Source: Cytobacillus oceanisediminis
GTDB lineage: Bacteria; Bacillota; Bacilli; Bacillales; Cytobacillaceae
Assembly (NCBI RefSeq): GCF_004366035.1
Contig: NZ_SOEE01000002.1
Span: forward strand, 186,001-250,000
Length of the DNA: 64,000 nt
Direction: 5' to 3'
A model generated the notes under the pieces. That model was not told where the DNA came from. It did not search any database and worked only from the letters and a program-made list of their open reading frames with translations. Each line of letters opens with the position of its first letter. Position 1 is the first letter of the stretch. The position numbers and the translations under genes were made by a program. Shown piece after piece: positions 42,501-52,124 of this stretch.

Positions 42501-43703
42501 ATGTCAGAAAAACAGCTTCCACTGGAAGATATCAGAGTCATCGAGCTTGGCACGCTTCTAGCGGGCCCATTCTCCGGACGGCTTTTAGGCGACTTTGGTG
42601 CGGAAATCATTAAGGTCGAGCCTCCGGGTAAATCCGACCCCATGAGAAATTGGGGGAAATCAAAAGATGGGATAGGGCTTTGGTGGCCTATTCAATCGCG
42701 GAATAAAAAATCGATTTCATTAAACCTTAGGGAGGAGGAAGGACAGCAGGTTTTAAGGGAGCTTATTAAAGAAGCAGATGTTGTCATTGAGAATTTCCGC
42801 CCAGGTACAATGGAAAAATGGAATTTGTCCTATGAAGCACTTTCCGAAATCAACCCTAAATTAATCATGGTGCGGACTTCGGGCTATGGCCAGACTGGAC
42901 CTTATAAGCATCGTGCAGGATTCGGAAGCGTTGGTGAAGCAATGGGCGGGCTTAGAAATGTAACCGGTTTCCCCGACAGACCGCCATCAAGAATTGGTGT
43001 ATCAATGGGTGATACTTTAGCTGCACTTTTTGCTACAATTGGCTGCCTGGTTGCATTACACGAGAGGGAGCGCTCCGGAAAGGGACAGGTTGTCGATACG
43101 GCTCTCTATGAATCTGTTTTCTCCGTGATGGAAAGCATTATTCCGGATTATCTCTTAGCCGGATACATAAGGGAAAGGATGGGCAATATCCTGCCAGGTG
43201 TAGCACCATCCAACATTTACTTCACACAGGACAAAACTTACATCGTTATAGGAGCCAATGCAGATGGAGTATTCCGCAGGTTATGCGAGGCCATGGAACA
43301 GCCGGAATTGGCAGATGACTCAAGGTTCGCGACTCACCATGCAAGAGGAGAAAACATGAAGCTTCTTGACTCCATGATTGAAGAATGGACAAAGACTCTC
43401 CCCGCTAAAGAAGCGCTTAAAATTCTGGAAGATAAGGGAGTTCCATCAGGGCTCATTTATACGGCTAAAGATATTCTGGAAGATCCTCATTATAAGGAAC
43501 GTGACATGATTATTAAAGTAGATCATCCGCAGCTGGGAGAATTCCCGATGCCTGGCATTGTGCCAAAATTAAGCAGGACACCAGGGGAAGTGAAGCATGC
43601 CGGCCCGGAAGAAATGGGCAAGCATAATCATGCAGTATACACAGGCCTTCTTGGGTTCAATGAAGAGAGATTAGAAGAATTGAAGAAAAATAATATCATT
43701 TAG
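42501..43703 (+). CDS. Type III (CaiB/BaiF) CoA-transferase
   Basis: A 400-residue family III CoA-transferase, distinct from the one at 15876. RVIELGTLLAGPFSGRLLGDFGAEIIKVEPP and RNKKSISLNL are the family signature; the catalytic aspartate is about 171 in VSMGDTLAAL. AGGAGGG precedes the ATG. It heads an operon with LeuC/LeuD-type hydratase subunits and transporters. With the divergent lyase it suggests hydration, activation to the CoA ester, then C-C cleavage of a branched di- or hydroxydicarboxylic acid. Confidence 0.9.
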   Translation: MSEKQLPLEDIRVIELGTLLAGPFSGRLLGDFGAEIIKVEPPGKSDPMRNWGKSKDGIGLWWPIQSRNKKSISLNLREEEGQQVLRELIKEADVVIENFRPGTMEKWNLSYEALSEINPKLIMVRTSGYGQTGPYKHRAGFGSVGEAMGGLRNVTGFPDRPPSRIGVSMGDTLAALFATIGCLVALHERERSGKGQVVDTALYESVFSVMESIIPDYLLAGYIRERMGNILPGVAPSNIYFTQDKTYIVIGANADGVFRRLCEAMEQPELADDSRFATHHARGENMKLLDSMIEEWTKTLPAKEALKILEDKGVPSGLIYTAKDILEDPHYKERDMIIKVDHPQLGEFPMPGIVPKLSRTPGEVKHAGPEEMGKHNHAVYTGLLGFNEERLEELKKNNII

Positions 43704-43715
43704 GAGGGCTTCAGA

Positions 43716-45143
43716 ATGGGGCGGACCTTATATGAGAAAATCTGGGAAAAACATGCAGTCGTGGAGGTACAGAATCAGCCTTCCCTTTTGTATATTGATC
43801 TTCATTTAGTACATGAGGTCACATCACCACAGGCATTTGAAGGCTTAAGAATCAAGAATCGCAAAGTGAGAAGGCCGGATCTGACTGTGGCTACCATGGA
43901 TCACAGCATTCCAACAACCGACCGTTCTCTTCCTTTTAAAGACCAAGTAGCCAAAAAGCAAGTTGACGCTCTGGCAAAAAACTGCAGGGAGTTTGGCATA
44001 CAGCTTTTTGACCTGGATAGCCGAAATCAGGGAATTGTACACGTCATTGCCCCGGAGCTTGGGTTAACACAGCCCGGGATGACCATCGTCTGCGGTGACA
44101 GCCATACCTCTACACATGGAGCTTTCGGGGCACTTGCCTTTGGCATTGGCACAAGTGAAGTAGAACATGTCCTTGCCACTCAGACATTAAAGCAATTTAA
44201 ATCCAAAACATTAGCGATTAATATACACGGCACTTTGCCGCAAGGAACTACTGCCAAAGATCTGATACTTTCAATCATTGGAAAGTATGGCCATGATTTT
44301 GCTACTGGTTTTGTTGTGGAGTATCGTGGTGAAGCGATTCGTAATTTAACAATGGAAGAGCGAATGACCATATGTAATATGAGCATTGAAATGGGAGCAA
44401 GGGCAGGACTGATTCAGCCAGACGAAAAAACCTTCAATTATTTGAAAGGGAAACAAGCAGTACCTGATGGAATGGAGTGGGAAGAGGCTCTTGCAGAATG
44501 GAAGAAATATTATACTGACGAAGATGCCGAATTTGATCTGACTGCTGACTTTAATGCAGCTGAAATAATCCCGCAGGTTACCTGGGGGACAAATCCGGGC
44601 CAAGTAGCAGGAATTACAGAAGTTATACCGCTAATGGAAGATTTGCCTGCAAGTCAAATAGGACCAGCTAAAAAAGCATTAAAGTACATGGGCCTTCAGC
44701 CAGGAGCACCTATCACAGAAATAGGTATCAATAAAGTGTTTATCGGCTCCTGTACAAACAGCCGAATAGAAGATCTTAGAAAAGCGGCAAAAATCGTAAA
44801 CGGTTACAAAGTTGCTGAACATGTGGAAGCTCTCGTAGTTCCTGGTTCACAGCTCGTAAAAATGCTGGCAGAAGCTGAAGGTCTTGACCAAATTTTTATC
44901 AGCGCCGGTTTTCAATGGAGAGAAGCAGGATGCAGCATGTGCCTCGGTATGAATGAGGATTTGGTTCTTCCGGAAGAACGCTGTGCATCAACCTCCAACA
45001 GGAATTTTGAAGGCAGGCAGGGAAGAAATGCGAGAACCCATTTGGTCAGTCCTGAAATGGCAGCCGCAGCAGCGATTGCCGGCCGTTTTATAGATGTAAG
45101 GGAGTGGCCTGTTAAGTATAACAAGGAGGTCGGTGTACAATGA
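43716..45143 (+). CDS. leuC: Isopropylmalate dehydratase-type large subunit (LeuC-like)
   Basis: A 475-residue aconitase-superfamily subunit. Fe-S ligands are Cys346 ([13 protein letters not shown]), Cys406 and Cys409 ([10 protein letters not shown]); [10 protein letters not shown] and [30 protein letters not shown] are typical for LeuC. Leucine biosynthesis genes (leuA, leuB, ilv) are absent here, so this is probably a catabolic paralogue, hydrating or isomerising a substrate such as citraconate/citramalate. It lies 12 bp after the CoA-transferase and overlaps the small subunit by 4 bp. Confidence 0.88.
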   Translation: MGRTLYEKIWEKHAVVEVQNQPSLLYIDLHLVHEVTSPQAFEGLRIKNRKVRRPDLTVATMDHSIPTTDRSLPFKDQVAKKQVDALAKNCREFGIQLFDLDSRNQGIVHVIAPELGLTQPGMTIVCGDSHTSTHGAFGALAFGIGTSEVEHVLATQTLKQFKSKTLAINIHGTLPQGTTAKDLILSIIGKYGHDFATGFVVEYRGEAIRNLTMEERMTICNMSIEMGARAGLIQPDEKTFNYLKGKQAVPDGMEWEEALAEWKKYYTDEDAEFDLTADFNAAEIIPQVTWGTNPGQVAGITEVIPLMEDLPASQIGPAKKALKYMGLQPGAPITEIGINKVFIGSCTNSRIEDLRKAAKIVNGYKVAEHVEALVVPGSQLVKMLAEAEGLDQIFISAGFQWREAGCSMCLGMNEDLVLPEERCASTSNRNFEGRQGRNARTHLVSPEMAAAAAIAGRFIDVREWPVKYNKEVGVQ

Positions 45144-45745
45144 AGTCTCTTACCGGATTTACAGGCATAGTTGCTCCGCTTGATGCAGCAAATGTCGACA
45201 CAGATGCCATCATTCCAAAACAGTTTTTAAAAAGAATTGAAAGGACTGGATTTGGCGAATTCCTCTTCTACGAATGGCGATACGAAAATGGGGTGGAAAA
45301 ACCAGATTTCATTCTAAATCGAGAGCCCTACCGGCATGCACCCATTTTGCTGGCAAGGAAAAACTTTGGCTGCGGTTCATCCAGAGAGCATGCACCCTGG
45401 GCGCTTGGTGAATATGGGATTAAAGTGATCCTGGCACCCTCATTCGCTGATATTTTCTATAATAATTGTTTTAAAAATGGCATCCTGCCAGTTGCCTTGC
45501 CTGAAAAGGATATTGAAGTTTTATTTCAAAAAAGCAATGAATCACCTGGTTATCAGCTGAGGGTAGATTTAGAGAATCAAAGAATTGAAGACTCTTTCGG
45601 ATATATGGCCGAATTCGATATCGTTTCTTATCGAAAAGACCAGCTGTTAAAAGGGCTGGACGAAATCGGAGCAACCCTTCAATCAGCTGAATTAATAGAC
45701 TCCTTTGAATCGGCACATAAGATTTTCTATAAGCTGGAGATGTAA
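45140..45745 (+). CDS. leuD: Isopropylmalate dehydratase-type small subunit (LeuD-like)
   Basis: A 201-residue swivel-domain subunit with [31 protein letters not shown] and [43 protein letters not shown]. It completes the active site with the large subunit. Length and motifs equal those of bona fide LeuD. The start codon overlaps the large-subunit stop (ATGA). Confidence 0.9.
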   Translation: MKSLTGFTGIVAPLDAANVDTDAIIPKQFLKRIERTGFGEFLFYEWRYENGVEKPDFILNREPYRHAPILLARKNFGCGSSREHAPWALGEYGIKVILAPSFADIFYNNCFKNGILPVALPEKDIEVLFQKSNESPGYQLRVDLENQRIEDSFGYMAEFDIVSYRKDQLLKGLDEIGATLQSAELIDSFESAHKIFYKLEM

Positions 45746-45770
45746 ATTTCAGTAAAAGGGAGGAAGCCAT

Positions 45771-46031
45771 ATGGAAAACAGAACGATAAAAGAACCTATT
45801 CGAAAAAAATGGATTTGGATAGTCCTCGCCATCATAACACTTGGCGTTGTACCCTGGTATTTCCCGGATGCAGCATCAGAGCCCTATATTCTCGGGTTTC
45901 CGTTATGGGCATTTATCTCGGCAGTTTTTTCCATTATCATGTGCGGATATTTAAGCTGGCTTTGTGTGAATGAGTGGAATATCGTGGAGGACCAGGAAGA
46001 AGCCGAAAAAGCAAAGGGGGATAAATCATGA
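45771..46031 (+). CDS. DUF3311 small membrane protein
   Basis: An 86-residue protein with two membrane helices (about residues 13-30 and 42-65) and a charged C-terminal tail (DQEEAEKAKGDKS). DUF3311 proteins commonly precede sodium/solute symporters of the PanF-like group, as in B. subtilis YhjC-YhjB. It overlaps the symporter start by 4 bp and probably is an accessory subunit. Confidence 0.85.
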   Translation: MENRTIKEPIRKKWIWIVLAIITLGVVPWYFPDAASEPYILGFPLWAFISAVFSIIMCGYLSWLCVNEWNIVEDQEEAEKAKGDKS

Positions 46032-47536
46032 ATGATTTAGCATTTGCAGGCACAGATGGGATCATTATTTTATCAGCCTTTGCCATAATCATGCTGTTAA
46101 TCGGATACTTTTCGGGCAGAGGTGAGAAAAACCTTCATCACACTCTTTCAGGGTACTACCTTGCCGGAAGGAATCTCGGTTTTATCGCACTCTTTTTCAC
46201 CCTATATGCGACTCAATATAGCGGGAATACCATTGTCGGATATGCACCAACAGCATATAGAACAGGTTTCTCCTGGATTCAGTCCATTTCATTTATGACA
46301 ATCATTATCGGAATCTATTTACTGTTTGCACCAAGGTTATATGTCATTGCAAAGAAAAGAAACTTTGTTACACCTACTGACTGGATCGATCACCGCTTTA
46401 AATCGAAAGCAGTCACACTGCTTAGCATTTTTCTTATGCTTTGGGGGCTTGGAAACTATCTTTTAGAACAGCTTGTCGCAATCGGCCAGGCTGTATCAGG
46501 GATGACAGGCGGCACGATCCCATACCAAATAGCTGTTATCGTCTTTGTAGCTGTTATGCTTGCCTATGAGTGGATGGGCGGTATGAAGGCAGTTGCTTTT
46601 ACGGATGTTATGCAAGGCATTGTTCTCATGATTGGAATTATTGTCTTCCTCATCGGCGGCTTGTATCTTGTCGGAGGGAATTTCTCTGATGTTACAAGGT
46701 ATGTAGCAGAACTGGAGCCCGCTAAAACGGCAGTTCCTCCAATGGAAGTGAATATCAATTGGCTGAGTATGCTCCTGCTTGTTGGACTGGGAGCAAGTAT
46801 TTATCCGCACGCTGTTCAAAGAATATATTCTGCGCAAAGCGAAAAAACACTGAAAAAGTCATTTGCCCGCATGGCATGGATGCCGCCAATTACAACAGGG
46901 CTTGTATTTATGGTGGGCATTATTGGAATTATGCTTTTTCCGGGACTGGATAAGACGGGTTCTGAACAGCTCGTCGGTCTGATGGCCAATGAGATTGCAG
47001 CTATTAATCCATTTTATTACTGGATTATGATCATCTTCTTTGGCGGGATTGTAGCTGCCATTATATCTACAGCCGACTCCGTTCTGCTTAGCTTTTCATC
47101 TATGCTTTCAAATGACGTATATGGAAAATTCATCAATCCAAAGGCATCTGAACATAAGAAGGTCATGGTTGGGAAAATATGCGGAATCATTGCCATCATC
47201 ATTCTCCTGTGGATTGCCTGGAACCCTCCGGGAACGCTTTATGAAATTTTCGTCTTGAAATTCGAATTGCTTGTTCAGGTATTCCCTGCTTTTGTACTGG
47301 GTTTATATTGGAAGCGCTTATCAGGAAAGGCTGTCTTCTGGGGGATGCTTGCAGGCGCTATATTAGCAGGAGTGCTTACGCTTACAGGCTATAAAACCAT
47401 CTATGGAATTCACGGCGGAGTCATGGGGTTAGGACTGAACTTCTTTATCTGTATTGCTGGATCTCTATTAGCTCCAGCTGTTTCAAAGAGCAAAGGTCTG
47501 GAGGAAGATTTGACTGCAATCAATTTAAAGGCATAA
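46028..47536 (+). CDS. Sodium:solute symporter (SSS family)
   Basis: A 502-residue membrane transporter with about 13 helices. GYYLAGRNLGFIALFFTLYATQYSGNTIVGYAPTAYRTG is the SSS core with the unwound first helix; ADSVLLSFSSMLSNDVYGKFINPKASEHKKVMVGKI is the conserved sodium-site region. In this operon it is the likely importer of the organic acid processed by the hydratase, CoA-transferase and lyase. Confidence 0.9.
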   Translation: MNDLAFAGTDGIIILSAFAIIMLLIGYFSGRGEKNLHHTLSGYYLAGRNLGFIALFFTLYATQYSGNTIVGYAPTAYRTGFSWIQSISFMTIIIGIYLLFAPRLYVIAKKRNFVTPTDWIDHRFKSKAVTLLSIFLMLWGLGNYLLEQLVAIGQAVSGMTGGTIPYQIAVIVFVAVMLAYEWMGGMKAVAFTDVMQGIVLMIGIIVFLIGGLYLVGGNFSDVTRYVAELEPAKTAVPPMEVNINWLSMLLLVGLGASIYPHAVQRIYSAQSEKTLKKSFARMAWMPPITTGLVFMVGIIGIMLFPGLDKTGSEQLVGLMANEIAAINPFYYWIMIIFFGGIVAAIISTADSVLLSFSSMLSNDVYGKFINPKASEHKKVMVGKICGIIAIIILLWIAWNPPGTLYEIFVLKFELLVQVFPAFVLGLYWKRLSGKAVFWGMLAGAILAGVLTLTGYKTIYGIHGGVMGLGLNFFICIAGSLLAPAVSKSKGLEEDLTAINLKA

Positions 47537-47561
47537 AAGCCAAAAAAAGAGATGATTAATT

Positions 47562-48809
47562 ATGAGTAATTCACTGGCAGAAAAGCAATTTGCCATCAAT
47601 GAAAATCCATGGAAAATGCTATTATTTCTTCTGCTGGCACAGCTGATGGTAGCATTTGTTGGCAGAAGCATTGGACCGCTGGGAGTATTAATCGGGGAGG
47701 ATCTTTCTTTGACCAAGTCGCAAATCGGCATGCTCCCCGCGGCTCTCTTTTTGGGCCAGGCTATCATTTCAGTTCCAGCCGGATTTCTGACTGACCTTGC
47801 AGGATCCCGTAAATTATTGGTTCTGGCGTCGGCTTTAATGGGGCTAGGATTTCTGTTCATGACTTTACTTCATGATTTCTGGCTTGTCCTGTTATTGATT
47901 GTTATCGGCGGAATTGGGTATGGATCCATGCACCCGATCACAAATAGAGGCATCATTTATTGGTTCCCGCTCAAACAGCGGGGAACCGCAATGGGAATAA
48001 AACAAACCGGCATCACAGCAGGATCTGCTCTGGCCAGTTTGATACTGCTTCCGCTTAGTGTAACTTTTGGCTGGAGATTTGTACTTCTTACGGCTTGCCT
48101 TCTTTTATTGGCGGGGGGATTTGTTTCGTATCATTTTTACCGGGATCCGCCTGAACTGGAACATGCGAAGGGCAGCAGAATGAGTCTGCTCCAATTTTAT
48201 AGATCGATGTTTAAAATGTTTAAAAATAAAGCTTTGATGCTGATAAGCTTTAGTGCTCTTGGTTTAAATGGTACACAAATGTGCTTAAATACGTATATTG
48301 TTTTATTTGCCTATGAACAGTTGAATATTTCAATCTTTTTATCAGGTATTCTCCTGGTTATATCTGAAATATCCGGAACCATTGGCAGGGTTGCCTGGGG
48401 AATCATAAGCGACAGGCTTTTTGAAGGAAAGCGTGTTGTAATTCTTATGATTATTACCATTATTACTGCATTGGCCAGTACCTCAGCTGCTGTCATTACT
48501 TCAGCCCCATTTTGGGTAATGGCTCCCATTACAGCTCTGTTTGGATTTGCAGCTTCAGGCTTCAATGGCATCTGGATGAATCTTGCAAGTGAATTGGTGC
48601 CGAAAGAACAAGCTGGCATCTCAAGCGGGATCAGTATCACACTGGGATCAGCTGGAGCCATTATCATTCCGCCCTTGTTCGGTTTAATCGTGGATAAGAC
48701 TGGTCAATTTTCTTCCGGGTGGTTTTTAATCACAGGCATGATGTTTATTGTTTTTACTTTACTTACAACATTATCGATTATGAATAAAAAGAATAACTTT
48801 GTTATTTAA
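47562..48809 (+). CDS. MFS transporter
   Basis: A 415-residue major facilitator with about 12 helices. FVGRSIGPLGVLIGEDLSLTKSQIGMLPAALFLGQAI and GIGYGSMHPITNRGIIYWFPLKQRGTAMGIKQTGITAGSALASLILLPLSVTFGW are typical of organic-anion/nitrate-type MFS members. It follows the SSS gene by 25 bp and may import a second substrate or export a product. No clear ribosome site beyond AGAGATG. Confidence 0.87.
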   Translation: MSNSLAEKQFAINENPWKMLLFLLLAQLMVAFVGRSIGPLGVLIGEDLSLTKSQIGMLPAALFLGQAIISVPAGFLTDLAGSRKLLVLASALMGLGFLFMTLLHDFWLVLLLIVIGGIGYGSMHPITNRGIIYWFPLKQRGTAMGIKQTGITAGSALASLILLPLSVTFGWRFVLLTACLLLLAGGFVSYHFYRDPPELEHAKGSRMSLLQFYRSMFKMFKNKALMLISFSALGLNGTQMCLNTYIVLFAYEQLNISIFLSGILLVISEISGTIGRVAWGIISDRLFEGKRVVILMIITIITALASTSAAVITSAPFWVMAPITALFGFAASGFNGIWMNLASELVPKEQAGISSGISITLGSAGAIIIPPLFGLIVDKTGQFSSGWFLITGMMFIVFTLLTTLSIMNKKNNFVI

Positions 48810-48829
48810 ACGTGGAAGGAGTGATCCGT

Positions 48830-49426
48830 TTGGAATTTAATCCCTCGGAACTTGGAGAAAAAGAAGTGTACAAGTTATTAACCGGATCTGTCGTCCCAAG
48901 GCCGATTGCCTGGGTTTCCACGGTATCTGAGGAAGGCGGCCAGAATCTCGCACCTTTCAGTTTTTTCACTGTTGCTTCAAGGAATCCTCCCATGCTCTGT
49001 ATTTCAATTGGACCTGGGGTTGGCGACAGGGAAGGAACAGAAAAAGATACATTGGTCAATATTCGGGAGACAAAAGAGTTTGTCATCAATGTGGTTCCTG
49101 CCCCATTGGGAAACCAAATGCAAAAAAGTGCAGAGAATCTCCCTAGTGAGGCTGATGAGTTTAAAGCGGCAGGGCTTTCCGCTGCTGAAAGTCGTATGGT
49201 TGCCCCGAAGAGGGTAAAAGAAGCACCAATCCATATGGAATGCAAGCTGGAACAAATTATTAATCTAGGAAGCGATCATCTTATTATTGGGAGAATGGTA
49301 CATTATCATATTGACGATGATTACTACCTCGGTAATTATAAAGTGAACTTAGAAAAACTGCAGCCGCTCGGAAGGCTGGCAGGAAACTATAGTGAAAGCA
49401 GTGAATTCTTTAAGCTGCCAAGATAA
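48830..49426 (+). CDS. Flavin reductase-like domain protein
   Basis: A 198-residue FMN-binding split-barrel protein (flavoredoxin/DIM6-NTAB group). LLTGSVVPRPIAWVSTVSEEGGQNLAPFSFFTVASRNPPMLCISIG is the FMN-binding signature; TKEFVINVVP and an LGGDH-like segment (LGSDHLIIGRM) follow. It may supply reduced flavin to an oxygenase, but none is in view. The start is TTG 48830 with AAGGAG eight bases upstream; GTGs at 48812 and 48821 overlap that site. It closes the operon before a terminator. Confidence 0.85.
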   Translation: MEFNPSELGEKEVYKLLTGSVVPRPIAWVSTVSEEGGQNLAPFSFFTVASRNPPMLCISIGPGVGDREGTEKDTLVNIRETKEFVINVVPAPLGNQMQKSAENLPSEADEFKAAGLSAAESRMVAPKRVKEAPIHMECKLEQIINLGSDHLIIGRMVHYHIDDDYYLGNYKVNLEKLQPLGRLAGNYSESSEFFKLPR

Positions 49427-49434
49427 TTATTCAA

Positions 49435-49464
49435 ATGCCGGACCTTATGGCCGGCGTTTTTTTT
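49435..49464 (+). terminator. Terminator of the CoA-transferase operon
   Basis: GCCGG (49437-49441) pairs with CCGGC (49451-49455), followed by eight T. Confidence 0.8.
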
Positions 49465-49549
49465 GCAATGAGAGTAGACCTATTGATGTATTTCCGCCAG
49501 CCAAGATGATAATATAACCTTAAAACCTTGTCCCATTTGGAGGTATTCC

Positions 49550-50920
49550 ATGGAAAACTACGCAGATCTCATTCAAAAACAAAGAAATTTCTTCACCCAG
49601 GGTAAAACAAAGGATGTCTCATTCCGAACGGAAGCGCTCGGCAAGCTGCGTTCGGTCATTAAGGAGCATGAGCAGGAATTGATGGATGCGTTAAAGGCAG
49701 ATCTCAATAAATGTGAGTTCGATGCGTACTTGACGGAGATTGGAATACTCCTGGAGGAAATCCGTTTTACCTTGAAGCATTTAAAAAAATGGGCCAAACC
49801 CAGAAAAGTGAAGTCTTCCATAGCACAATTCGGTTCGAAAAGCTGGATATACCCTGAACCATATGGAGTTGCGCTAATCATAGCGCCATGGAATTATCCA
49901 TTCCAGCTGGCGATTGCACCGCTGATCGGAGCGATAGCCGCAGGGAATTGCGCAATCCTGAAGCCATCGGAATTAACGCCGCAGACTTCGGCATTACTTT
50001 CAAAAATGATCAGCAAACATTTCCCACAAGAATATATTTCAGTTGTTGAAGGCGATGCAGAAACAAGCACAGCCCTATTAAATGAAAAGGCCGATTATAT
50101 TTTCTTCACAGGCAGTGTCCCTGTTGGAAAAATCATCATGGAAGCAGCATCCAGGCACCTTACTCCCGTTACCCTTGAATTAGGAGGGAAGAGCCCTTGC
50201 ATCGTGCATGATGATGCAAATTTGAAGCTTGCTGCGAAGAGAATTGCCTGGGGAAAATATATTAATGCCGGCCAAACTTGTGTGGCTCCAGATTATATTT
50301 ATGTTCACAGCAGGATTAAAGATGAATTCCTGAAAGAATTAAAACAGGCAATTCAGGAGCTTTATGGAGAAAACCCGATTGCATCCGGCCAATTCACGCG
50401 AATCGTCAGTGAGAAACACTTCAGCCGTCTCACCAAATTTTTAACCAATGGGACTACTGTTCACGGGGGAAGGCATGATTTGAGCTCTCTCACCATAGAA
50501 CCAACTGTACTTGGTAATATTAAATGGGCTGATGAAGTCATGCAGGATGAAATATTTGGACCAATTCTGCCAGTGCTGGAATTTGATAACTTGTCCGGGA
50601 TGATTGCAGAGGTTACAGCACAGCCTAAGCCTTTAGCGCTATATATCTTCACAGAAAGTGAGGGTGTCCAAACCCATATTCTAAGCAGCATTTCATTTGG
50701 AGGAGGATGCATTAATGATACAGTTTATCATCTTAGTTCACCGTATCTGCCCTTCGGGGGAGTAGGGGAGAGCGGAATTGGAGCTTACCATGGCAAGGGA
50801 AGCTTTGATGTGTTTTCACATGAAAAAAGCATACTGAAGCAAACCACCAGATTCGATTTGCCATTCCGATATCCTACTACAAAAGATGCATTGAAAAAAG
50901 TGAAGCTTTTTATAAAATAA
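49550..50920 (+). CDS. Aldehyde dehydrogenase (class 3 type, YwdH-like)
   Basis: A 456-residue NAD(P)-dependent aldehyde dehydrogenase of the short class 3/fatty aldehyde group. PWNYPFQLAIAPLIGAIAAGNCAILKPSE, FFTGSVPVGKIIMEAA, LELGGKSPCIV and NAGQTCVAPDYI with the catalytic cysteine are all present. The length matches YwdH/AldA-like enzymes. TTGGAGG stands before the ATG. It is monocistronic with its own terminator. Confidence 0.92.
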   Translation: MENYADLIQKQRNFFTQGKTKDVSFRTEALGKLRSVIKEHEQELMDALKADLNKCEFDAYLTEIGILLEEIRFTLKHLKKWAKPRKVKSSIAQFGSKSWIYPEPYGVALIIAPWNYPFQLAIAPLIGAIAAGNCAILKPSELTPQTSALLSKMISKHFPQEYISVVEGDAETSTALLNEKADYIFFTGSVPVGKIIMEAASRHLTPVTLELGGKSPCIVHDDANLKLAAKRIAWGKYINAGQTCVAPDYIYVHSRIKDEFLKELKQAIQELYGENPIASGQFTRIVSEKHFSRLTKFLTNGTTVHGGRHDLSSLTIEPTVLGNIKWADEVMQDEIFGPILPVLEFDNLSGMIAEVTAQPKPLALYIFTESEGVQTHILSSISFGGGCINDTVYHLSSPYLPFGGVGESGIGAYHGKGSFDVFSHEKSILKQTTRFDLPFRYPTTKDALKKVKLFIK

Positions 50921-50945
50921 CCGTCTTCTTGCAAGGCGGTTTTTC
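50920..50945. terminator. Shared terminator between aldehyde dehydrogenase and the SpoIIS locus
   Basis: ACCGTCTT and AAGGCGGT pair (one G-T) with a T-run on the plus strand. It borders the minus-strand small ORF stop at 50945. Confidence 0.65.
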
Positions 50946-51088
50946 TATGCATTATTTTTCGGAGGTTTGAGCCCCTTGTTTAAATCCTGTATGGCTGCCT
51001 CTGTTTTTTTTGACAGGTTTTTGGTATATGGTGATACCGAGAATGTGGGGAAGTTAATATTTTTCACTTTCTTGGTCAGTTTTTTCAT
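50945..51088 (-). CDS. Second SpoIIS antitoxin-like small protein (SpoIISC-like)
   Basis: A 47-residue basic protein, MKKLTKKVKNINFPTFSVSP followed by YTKNLSKKTEAAIQDLNKGL. FSVSPYT lines up with FEVSPHT of the SpoIISB-like protein at 51182, and both end in a Lys-rich helix. AAAAAGGG lies 11 bases before the ATG, and TATAAT (minus strand, near 51118) could give it its own promoter. B. subtilis has SpoIISC as a further antitoxin after SpoIISB; I assign this by order and motif. Confidence 0.7.
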   Translation of the reverse strand: MKKLTKKVKNINFPTFSVSPYTKNLSKKTEAAIQDLNKGLKPPKNNA

Positions 51089-51181
51089 TGAAATCAGCCC
51101 TTTTTATCTTTATTATATGTCCCCTTCAATTGAACATGAATAGGGCGCGGAAGAAATTTCCTCCCACGCCATATAGTATGC

Positions 51182-51304
51182 TCAAGCCTTTGTATTGGTA
51201 TAAACGCTTATTAATCTTTTGTTCTTTTTTAATATCCTTTCAGTGTGGGGACTTACTTCAAATCCCGGCAGGCTGATCCGGGATTTTTTTTTGAGCGTTT
51301 TCAT
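51182..51304 (-). CDS. spoIISB: SpoIISB-like antitoxin
   Basis: A 40-residue protein, MKTLKKKSRISLPGFEVSPH followed by TERILKKNKRLISVYTNTKA. VSPHTxRIxKxNxRLIxxYxxxKA matches the C-terminal two-thirds of B. subtilis SpoIISB (56 residues) nearly position by position. SpoIISB neutralises the membrane toxin by wrapping round the SpoIISA cytosolic domain. It begins 37 bp after spoIISA, so toxin and antitoxin share a message. No strong ribosome site is visible. Confidence 0.85.
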   Translation of the reverse strand: MKTLKKKSRISLPGFEVSPHTERILKKNKRLISVYTNTKA

Positions 51305-51341
51305 GGTGTTTTTAGATTGTATCTCATGTAACTTTGTTTTT

Positions 51342-52106
51342 TTATCCGCTGGATCCTTCATGTTCTTCGTCCTCCTGTTCGGCAGGGAGCATTAGATCGT
51401 ATATTGAAATGAGAGAAGTGAAAAGCAAATAGTCGAATTCTGTAACAAATTGATCGGAGGTAAGTTTAATTACATAGTCATCTTCAAGAATGGAAAAAGG
51501 TATCAGCGCCAGCTTTTCTTCAGCATCGTAATAAACTTCCCTGCGGTCCAGACGGCTATGAATTAAAGCTTTATCGGTGTAGTGCTCAAGGAGATAGTCC
51601 TTTTCCTCCTCTGTTGTGTATTTGCATAAGGATACCTTCATATCCACTTTTTCCGCAAAGTCTGCCAGAAGTTTTTCAATGCCGGCAAGATACGCTTCCT
51701 TGTTTCCATAATAAATGTCTATGGGCTCATTTTTCAATAAATACTGAAACGATTTAAGCTTATTCATGTGTGAGTTCAGCAAATCACTGTTTTCTTCGAG
51801 CAATTCCCTTGTGTCTGTTGCCAATTCATTATTACCAACTCTTTTAAGATAAGATCCGAGGAAAACAAAGGCATCCACCAGGGCAAATATAATCGCGACA
51901 ATGAGGTAGTTCTGCCAGTCAGTAAAAATGGATTCTGGTTTGTTGGTCCAATATATAACTGCACCGAGCACAAAAAGGATATACCAGGTTTTCCTAATGA
52001 CAGGCATTCTTTCTTTTACTTTCTTTTCCCACAGCCAGACAGAAATAACATAAAAACCGAGACAAGCGACAATGAACCACACTGCAACCTTGAAGAATAT
52101 CAGCAA
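51342..52106 (-). CDS. spoIISA: SpoIISA membrane toxin
   Basis: A 254-residue protein resembling B. subtilis SpoIISA (248 residues) along its length. Three membrane helices are in residues 1-90 (VWFIVACLGFYVISVW; TWYILFVLGAVIYWT; LIVAIIFALVDAFVFLGSYLKRV). A cytosolic GAF-like domain follows (NEPIDIYYGNKEAYLAGIEKLL, VKLTSDQFVTEFDYLLFTSLISIYDLMLP). SpoIISA kills by damaging the membrane, notably during sporulation, unless bound by SpoIISB. I choose TTG 52106 as start: GAGG lies eight bases upstream and the beginning aligns with the B. subtilis protein; GTG 52124 lacks a ribosome site. Confidence 0.92.
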   Translation of the reverse strand: MLIFFKVAVWFIVACLGFYVISVWLWEKKVKERMPVIRKTWYILFVLGAVIYWTNKPESIFTDWQNYLIVAIIFALVDAFVFLGSYLKRVGNNELATDTRELLEENSDLLNSHMNKLKSFQYLLKNEPIDIYYGNKEAYLAGIEKLLADFAEKVDMKVSLCKYTTEEEKDYLLEHYTDKALIHSRLDRREVYYDAEEKLALIPFSILEDDYVIKLTSDQFVTEFDYLLFTSLISIYDLMLPAEQEDEEHEGSSG

Positions 52107-52124
52107 AAAAATCGCCTCGTCCAC

